From contig CATXTS010000067.1 of NCBI GenBank assembly GCA_958402495.1, positions 1 to 10,533 of the forward strand: a DNA stretch of 10,533 nt, written 5' to 3'. Below, one piece after another: positions 6,279-10,533 of this stretch. Origin of the DNA: an uncultured Clostridiaceae bacterium (lineage in GTDB: Bacteria; Bacillota; Clostridia; TANB77; CAG-508). Both the position numbers and the translations under genes were made by a program. Numbering within the stretch: the stretch's first letter is position 1; the number at the start of each line of letters is the position of its first letter. Under the pieces are notes generated by a model that had not been told where the DNA came from, ran no database searches, and was given only the letters and a program-made list of their open reading frames with translations.

Positions 6279-8423
6279 ATGAGAAATACAGGTAAATTCA
6301 TGGTTTGTAAGTATAAAAAGGGAATCATCATTTTACTATTTTTATGCTTACCCATTTTCGTAGAATTATGTGTTAGTGGAGTAAGTACTATTATGCAGAA
6401 ACCAGCACTATATCGTATGTTGGCTTTATATGGAGTCGAGGTTTTATTTTTAGTCTATCAATTAGTACTTCGATTTCAAAAGCCACTAAGCAAATGTTTG
6501 AATTTTTTAATTCGTAAGCGCTATATAATCATTGGTATGGTTTTTGTGGTAGGTGTGATAGCGAATATTCATTTTTCATCTATTCAAATTTGGTCAAATT
6601 TCATTCATGAAGATGGTGGTGCAAAGAATCTGATGGGAGAGGCTAGAGAGATTAGAGCAGATGAATGGTTAGTACAAACACCAGCACTACTAGCACAAAC
6701 AAAGAATCCAGATGGTTATGTTTTAAGAAATCAGCAAGTGATGCAAGGAAATTGTAGTATGTTATTGGTAAATGCACCTGTATGGGATTTGACCACGATT
6801 GCCAAACCATTAACTTGGGGATTTTTATTATTAGGAGCAGAACATGGCATGTCTTGGTGGTGGCTGTTTAGAGTTTTATTACTATTAACGGTTTCTTTTG
6901 AAATTGCTCGAATTATTTCTAAAAAAGACAATTTGCTATCTGTAGTAGGTATGCTATTAATTGGTTTAGCACCAGCAATGATGTGGTGGCTTAGTACGTC
7001 TGTTGTAGATGCCTATATTTTTGGTATGGCTGTGGTAGTTTTGTTCCATTATTATATGGACAACCTGCAATGGGCTAAATATAAGAAGATACTGCTGGCG
7101 ATAGGTATGTTAATTTGTATTCCAGCTTTTGCCTTTGCCATTTATCCAGCTTATCAAGTACCGCTTGCCTTTGTAATGATAATTTTTATGGTCTATGAGC
7201 TGATAAAACATGGAAAAGATTTAAAAAAACACGATTATGTGTTGATGGCACTTACTTTAATAGGGACAGGAGTGATTTTAGGATATTTCTTATTAGTCGC
7301 TTGGCCAGATATTCAAACGATGATGGGTACAGTTTATCCAGGAAGCCGTTTTGAAACGGGTGGAGATTATAATTTAAAATTGTTTGCAGGACGTTTTACG
7401 AATCTATTTTTACCCTATTCGGATAAAATGGCCAATCCTTGTGAAGTTAGTAATTATGTATATCCTATTGTAGGTTTACTAGTACTGGTTGTCTTTTATT
7501 TTAAACAACAAGTTAATCACAAAGTAAAAGGGCAACAGAAAAAAACACCAGAAGAAAGAGCGGATAAATTTTTAGAAATAGGTTTGCTATTGTTATTTGC
7601 ATTTTTGATAGTATGGGTTTACGTAGGATTCCAAGAGATTTTTGCAAAAGTAACCTTTCTATATTTATCACCAGCTAAAAGAACACAGTTAGTTTGTGGC
7701 TTGCTTGGTACAATTTTAACGATTTTATTTGTAAAAAAGTTACATGGAAGAGAGCTATTAAACAAAGTACAGGCAATTATAGTTTCTTTAGTCGTGGTTT
7801 TAGCTAGTTATCTTTTAGTAAAAGATACTAGTTACGCTTCGTTCTTCTCAACGATTAAATTAGAATTGTTAGCCATTGCTTTATTTACAATGACTTATAC
7901 AATGGTGAGAGGAAATAAGAAAGCCTTTTGTTATACTATGTGCATTCTTTCTTTAGCAGCTGGTTTATTCGTAAATCCAGTAGCTTCTGGTGCCGATATT
8001 TTATATCAAACGAATATTGCAAAGCAAATACAACAACTAGTAAAAGAAGAACCAGAGGCACTTTGGGTTGGTAGATATAATTGGAGTGGGCAATATGCTT
8101 TAGTAAATGGAGCCAAGGTATTAAATGGTGTTAATTTATATCCCAATTTTCAATGGCTTATGCAATTAGACCCAGATAAGAGTCAAGAACAAGTCTATAA
8201 TCGTTATGCTCATATTGGTATAATTTTAAGTGACCACACAGAATTTAGATTGCTGACAGAAGATAGTTATGAAGTGGAAGTTACTTATCAAAATTTAAAG
8301 GATATTGGCGTAAAATATTATTTTACAGATACAAAGTATAGCAAGCAAATAGAAGAGCAATTTCATTTGAAAACGATATATGCAGATGATGAAAAATTAC
8401 AATATATTTATCAAATTGATTAA
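6279..8423 (+). CDS. Large polytopic membrane protein, GT-C-like (DUF7657-type) glycosyltransferase
   Basis: Integral membrane protein of 714 residues with about 13-14 hydrophobic segments, the first at about 14-34, 44-66 and 81-100. A hydrophilic loop (101-175) follows containing R-A-D128-E129-W130-L-V-Q-T-P; an acidic pair in the first large outer loop is where GT-C enzymes carry catalytic residues. Further segments run from about 190 to 568 and include the W-W-W and M-M-W-W patches. A soluble C-terminal domain (570-714) contains Y-N641-R-Y-A-H645 and is probably extracytoplasmic. The arrangement matches large uncharacterised membrane proteins of Firmicute glycan clusters and GT-C enzymes that use polyprenyl-phosphate sugars. 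Ribosome binding site TAGGGGA overlaps the preceding stop codon; the gap is 9 bases, so translational coupling is likely. It is followed 11 bases later by a DPM-like synthase that could make its donor. Alternative: a polymer-modifying or YfhO-like protein. Membrane topology is sure; catalysis is inferred. Confidence 0.75.
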   Translation: MRNTGKFMVCKYKKGIIILLFLCLPIFVELCVSGVSTIMQKPALYRMLALYGVEVLFLVYQLVLRFQKPLSKCLNFLIRKRYIIIGMVFVVGVIANIHFSSIQIWSNFIHEDGGAKNLMGEAREIRADEWLVQTPALLAQTKNPDGYVLRNQQVMQGNCSMLLVNAPVWDLTTIAKPLTWGFLLLGAEHGMSWWWLFRVLLLLTVSFEIARIISKKDNLLSVVGMLLIGLAPAMMWWLSTSVVDAYIFGMAVVVLFHYYMDNLQWAKYKKILLAIGMLICIPAFAFAIYPAYQVPLAFVMIIFMVYELIKHGKDLKKHDYVLMALTLIGTGVILGYFLLVAWPDIQTMMGTVYPGSRFETGGDYNLKLFAGRFTNLFLPYSDKMANPCEVSNYVYPIVGLLVLVVFYFKQQVNHKVKGQQKKTPEERADKFLEIGLLLLFAFLIVWVYVGFQEIFAKVTFLYLSPAKRTQLVCGLLGTILTILFVKKLHGRELLNKVQAIIVSLVVVLASYLLVKDTSYASFFSTIKLELLAIALFTMTYTMVRGNKKAFCYTMCILSLAAGLFVNPVASGADILYQTNIAKQIQQLVKEEPEALWVGRYNWSGQYALVNGAKVLNGVNLYPNFQWLMQLDPDKSQEQVYNRYAHIGIILSDHTEFRLLTEDSYEVEVTYQNLKDIGVKYYFTDTKYSKQIEEQFHLKTIYADDEKLQYIYQID

Positions 8424-8434
8424 AGGAGATAAAG

Positions 8435-9157
8435 ATGAAGATATTACTAATTATTCCAGCTTATAATGAAGAAGAAAATATAGAAAAAGTTTGTCATACG
8501 ATAGAAGCATATAATCAAACAGCAGAAAATCCACTAGATTATGTGGTAATTGATGATGGCTCTCAAGATGCAACACTGCAAATTTTGGAGAAAAACCACT
8601 TTCATCATATCCATTTAATTAGTAATCTAGGGATTGGTGGTGCTGTTCAAACAGGGTATCAATATGCTTTTGAGAATCATTATGATATAGCTATTCAATT
8701 TGATGGAGATGGACAACATGATATTACGTATGTGCCGATTATTTGTAAACCACTGTTAGAAAGAAAAGCGAATATGTGTATTGGTACACGTTATTTAGAC
8801 AAGTCAGTTAGCCATTTTCAATCTACCTTTATGAGAAGGCTAGGTTCTAATATTATTTCTTTTATAATCAAGTGTTTGTGTCATCATACTATTACAGATC
8901 CTACTTCTGGATTCAGAGCCGTAGATAGTTCTATTATTGCAGAATTTGCAAGGGAATATCCAACAGAGTATCCAGAGCCAGAATCAACTGTAACCATATT
9001 GATGAAAGGCTATACTGTAGCAGAAGAACCTGTGAATATGAACGAAAGACAAGGTGGAAAATCTTCAATTAATGTATGGAAGAGTGCAGATTATATGATA
9101 AAGGTCTGTCTAGCTATTGTGTTAGATAGCATCCATTTAAAGAAAAGGAGGAAATAA
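8435..9157 (+). CDS. Dolichol-phosphate mannose synthase-like GT2 (polyprenyl-phosphate glycosyltransferase)
   Basis: GT2 enzyme of 240 residues that likely moves a sugar from a nucleotide donor to polyprenyl (undecaprenyl) phosphate on the inner face of the membrane. Motifs: I-I-P-A-Y-N-E-E-E-N near the start, V-I-D40-D41-G-S-Q-D, N-L-G-I-G-G-A-V-Q-T-G, F-D90-G-D92-G-Q (metal D-x-D), G-T-R-Y-L, and T-D-P-T-S-G-F-R-A, the signature set of DPM/DPG-synthase-like proteins. GtrB/ArnC-type relatives usually carry two C-terminal membrane helices (about 310 residues or more); this one ends at K-K-R-R-K without any. The DUF2304 protein encoded 3 bases downstream probably supplies the membrane anchor. 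AAAGGAGAT just before the ATG is a strong ribosome binding site. The neighbouring GT-C-like protein is the obvious consumer of the lipid-phosphate sugar. Sugar identity cannot be read from the sequence. Confidence 0.85.
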   Translation: MKILLIIPAYNEEENIEKVCHTIEAYNQTAENPLDYVVIDDGSQDATLQILEKNHFHHIHLISNLGIGGAVQTGYQYAFENHYDIAIQFDGDGQHDITYVPIICKPLLERKANMCIGTRYLDKSVSHFQSTFMRRLGSNIISFIIKCLCHHTITDPTSGFRAVDSSIIAEFAREYPTEYPEPESTVTILMKGYTVAEEPVNMNERQGGKSSINVWKSADYMIKVCLAIVLDSIHLKKRRK

Positions 9158-9160
9158 ATT

Positions 9161-9628
9161 ATGCAGTTAACATTAAGAGTTGCCCTGTTAGTCATTACTT
9201 GTATTTATATATTGGTTATTTTAAAAGCTATTAAACATAAAAAAATGCAAATTTCCTCTTCTCTTTTTTGGTTATTAACGGGTATTGTATTAATCATTGC
9301 CTTACTAATTCCTAATTTAATGGATATCATTTCTTCTATTTTAGGTTTTGAATTAACCGTCAATATGATATTTTGTGTAACAATTTTTATAGCTTTTTAT
9401 TTGATTTTTAAATTAACCATATTATTGTCTAAGCAAAGCCAAAAAAATGTAACATTAGTACAAGAAATCTCTATTCTAAAAAAGAGAGTGGAAAAATTAG
9501 AACAAGTAATACAGAAAAAAGCGTGCAACTCGTTAGAAAGTGATAAATCGTCATTAGCAGATTCTTCATCTAACGAGATAAAAACGACAAAGCCATTAGC
9601 AAAGGATATCGAAAAACAAAAAGAATGA
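9161..9628 (+). CDS. DUF2304 family small membrane protein
   Basis: 155-residue membrane protein with three predicted helices (about 4-22, 32-52 and 66-90), a short coiled coil (about 95-120, I-S-I-L-K-K-R-V-E-K-L-E-Q), and a Ser/Lys/Glu-rich disordered tail. Helix order, length and coiled coil match DUF2304, a family often encoded beside DPM-like GT2 genes. I infer that it anchors or assists the preceding synthase, which lacks its own membrane helices. The ribosome binding site AAGGAGG (9145-9151) lies inside the last codons of that synthase, and the ATG is 3 bases after its stop, so the two are translationally coupled. No biochemical role is established as far as I know. The tail coding sequence contains a perfect 9-bp inverted repeat (9529-9537 and 9569-9577). 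Confidence 0.8.
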   Translation: MQLTLRVALLVITCIYILVILKAIKHKKMQISSSLFWLLTGIVLIIALLIPNLMDIISSILGFELTVNMIFCVTIFIAFYLIFKLTILLSKQSQKNVTLVQEISILKKRVEKLEQVIQKKACNSLESDKSSLADSSSNEIKTTKPLAKDIEKQKE

Positions 9629-9684
9629 GAATAAGAACAAAATAAAGAAAAAAGATAAAAATGAAATAATTAAGGGAGAAATAT

Positions 9685-10512
9685 ATGAAAATATCGATTA
9701 TAACAGCCACATACAATTCTGAAAAGACGGTGAAAGAAACCATAGAGTCTGTCTTAGCACAGACGTACCTAGATTATGAGCATATTTTTGTAGACGGCTT
9801 GTCCAAAGACCATACAATGGAAATTATAAAATCTTATGAGGAACAATATCAAGGAAAATGCCGTTATATCAGTGAAAAAGATATGGGACTTTATGATGCT
9901 ATGAATAAGGGAATTCAAATGGCAACAGGAGATATTATAGGAATTCTAAATTCAGATGATATCTATGCTTCAAGAGAGGTATTACAAAAGATTGCTGATA
10001 CCTTTCAAAAGGAGTCTTGTGATGGTACTTATGGAAATCTGATTTTTATGGATGAACAAACTATGTCTATACCACAAAGAATTTGGAAATCTAAAAAAGG
10101 AGATGTAAATAAAGGGTGGCATCCAGCACATCCTACTTTATATTTAAAAAGGCAAGTATATGATAAGATAGGGCTATTTGATTTACAGTATCGTATAGCC
10201 GCAGATTATGACTTTATGATTCGTATGTTACAAGATGAACAAATTAAGTTATCTTATATAGATGCAGATATCGTATATATGCGAACTGGTGGTGCTAGCA
10301 CAGATGGTTTAAAGGGATATAGGAAGAACTTAAAAGAAGCGCATCAGGTATTAAAAGCAAATCATATACCACATCCATATTTAGTAGATACTAGAAGAAT
10401 TGTAAAGACAATAGGGCAGATGGTTATTTCTAAATTTCAAAAAGACAAGCAAAAAGGAAAAGAAGAACAAAAGGAATCAGAAGAAATACAAAGAAGTGAA
10501 AGAAATAGTTGA
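9685..10512 (+). CDS. WfgS-like GT2 glycosyltransferase
   Basis: Cytoplasmic GT2 enzyme of 275 residues. Motifs in order: K-I-S-I-I-T-A-T-Y-N (2-11), F-V-D37-G-L-S-K-D42 for nucleotide-sugar binding, D-M-G-L-Y-D-A-M-N-K-G (a strongly conserved stretch in this subfamily), I-L-N-S-D91-D92 as the metal motif, H146-P-A-H-P-T-L-Y, and I-A-A-D174-Y-D-F-M, likely carrying the catalytic base. These fit the WfgS/WcaA-like group that adds single residues to O-antigen, colanic acid and capsule repeats. The last 30 residues are very rich in Lys, Glu and Gln and probably disordered. Ribosome binding site GGGAG (9674-9678) is 6 bases before the ATG. The 56-base gap before the gene is A-rich with no terminator-like hairpin, so it is probably read on the same transcript. 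Sugar and linkage unknown. Confidence 0.87.
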   Translation: MKISIITATYNSEKTVKETIESVLAQTYLDYEHIFVDGLSKDHTMEIIKSYEEQYQGKCRYISEKDMGLYDAMNKGIQMATGDIIGILNSDDIYASREVLQKIADTFQKESCDGTYGNLIFMDEQTMSIPQRIWKSKKGDVNKGWHPAHPTLYLKRQVYDKIGLFDLQYRIAADYDFMIRMLQDEQIKLSYIDADIVYMRTGGASTDGLKGYRKNLKEAHQVLKANHIPHPYLVDTRRIVKTIGQMVISKFQKDKQKGKEEQKESEEIQRSERNS

Positions 10513-10525
10513 AAGGAAAAAATCA

Positions 10526-10533
10526 ATGGATAG
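10526..10533 (+). CDS. Start of a further gene, cut off by the window end
   Basis: ATG GAT AG at the very end follows a GAAAGGA site (10511-10517) with 8 bases of spacing, and lies 13 bases after the stop of the previous glycosyltransferase gene. The layout matches the other starts in this operon, so a downstream gene is likely. Only two codons are visible and no product can be named. Confidence 0.45.

Noticed and set aside
9629..9684. Operon break before the last glycosyltransferase
   Set aside because: The 56-base gap is just A-rich sequence without hairpin, T tract or recognisable promoter, so continuation of the transcript is the simpler reading.

Overview
The window is AT-rich (about one third G+C by eye) and every gene is on the + strand. 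Gaps are short, purine-rich Shine-Dalgarno sites are strong, and protein families fit a low-GC Firmicute, most plausibly a Clostridia/Lachnospiraceae-type anaerobe. No rRNA, tRNA, CRISPR array or transposase is visible. It is the interior of a cell-surface polysaccharide (secondary cell-wall polymer, capsule or S-layer-type glycan) cluster; both ends cut into genes.

Left block (1-2394): the 3' end of a ComEC-like metallo-beta-lactamase-fold hydrolase, then a methyltransferase gene broken by a one-base frameshift near base 861-873. Restored, the gene would encode about 593 residues: an N-terminal SAM methyltransferase domain, then a region that I read as a kinase-like domain (lysine, D-x4-N and D-Q-E residues at kinase-like spacing), then a short coiled coil and a basic tail. 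That layout resembles WbdD, the methyltransferase-kinase that caps O-antigen chains, and is the most interesting reading in the window.

Junction (2395-2469): a gap with a compact set of nested inverted repeats built from ATGGACA/TGTCCAT units. Isoleucine codon choice changes across it (ATA-rich before, ATT-rich after), so it may mark a cassette boundary.

Right block (2470-10533): a tightly spaced operon. In order: a fused GT2-WsaF-like (GT4, rhamnosyltransferase family) protein; a tandem GT2 whose first domain looks degenerate; a large polytopic GT-C-like membrane protein; a dolichol-phosphate-mannose-synthase-like GT2; a small DUF2304-type membrane protein; a WfgS-like GT2; and the first codons of another gene.

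Proposed division of labour (inference): the cytoplasmic GT2/GT4 enzymes build a rhamnose-containing backbone on a lipid carrier. The DPM-like GT2 with the DUF2304 protein makes a polyprenyl-phosphate sugar that the GT-C-like protein transfers as a side-chain residue outside the membrane. The methyltransferase/kinase-like protein, if functional, could modify or cap chain ends.
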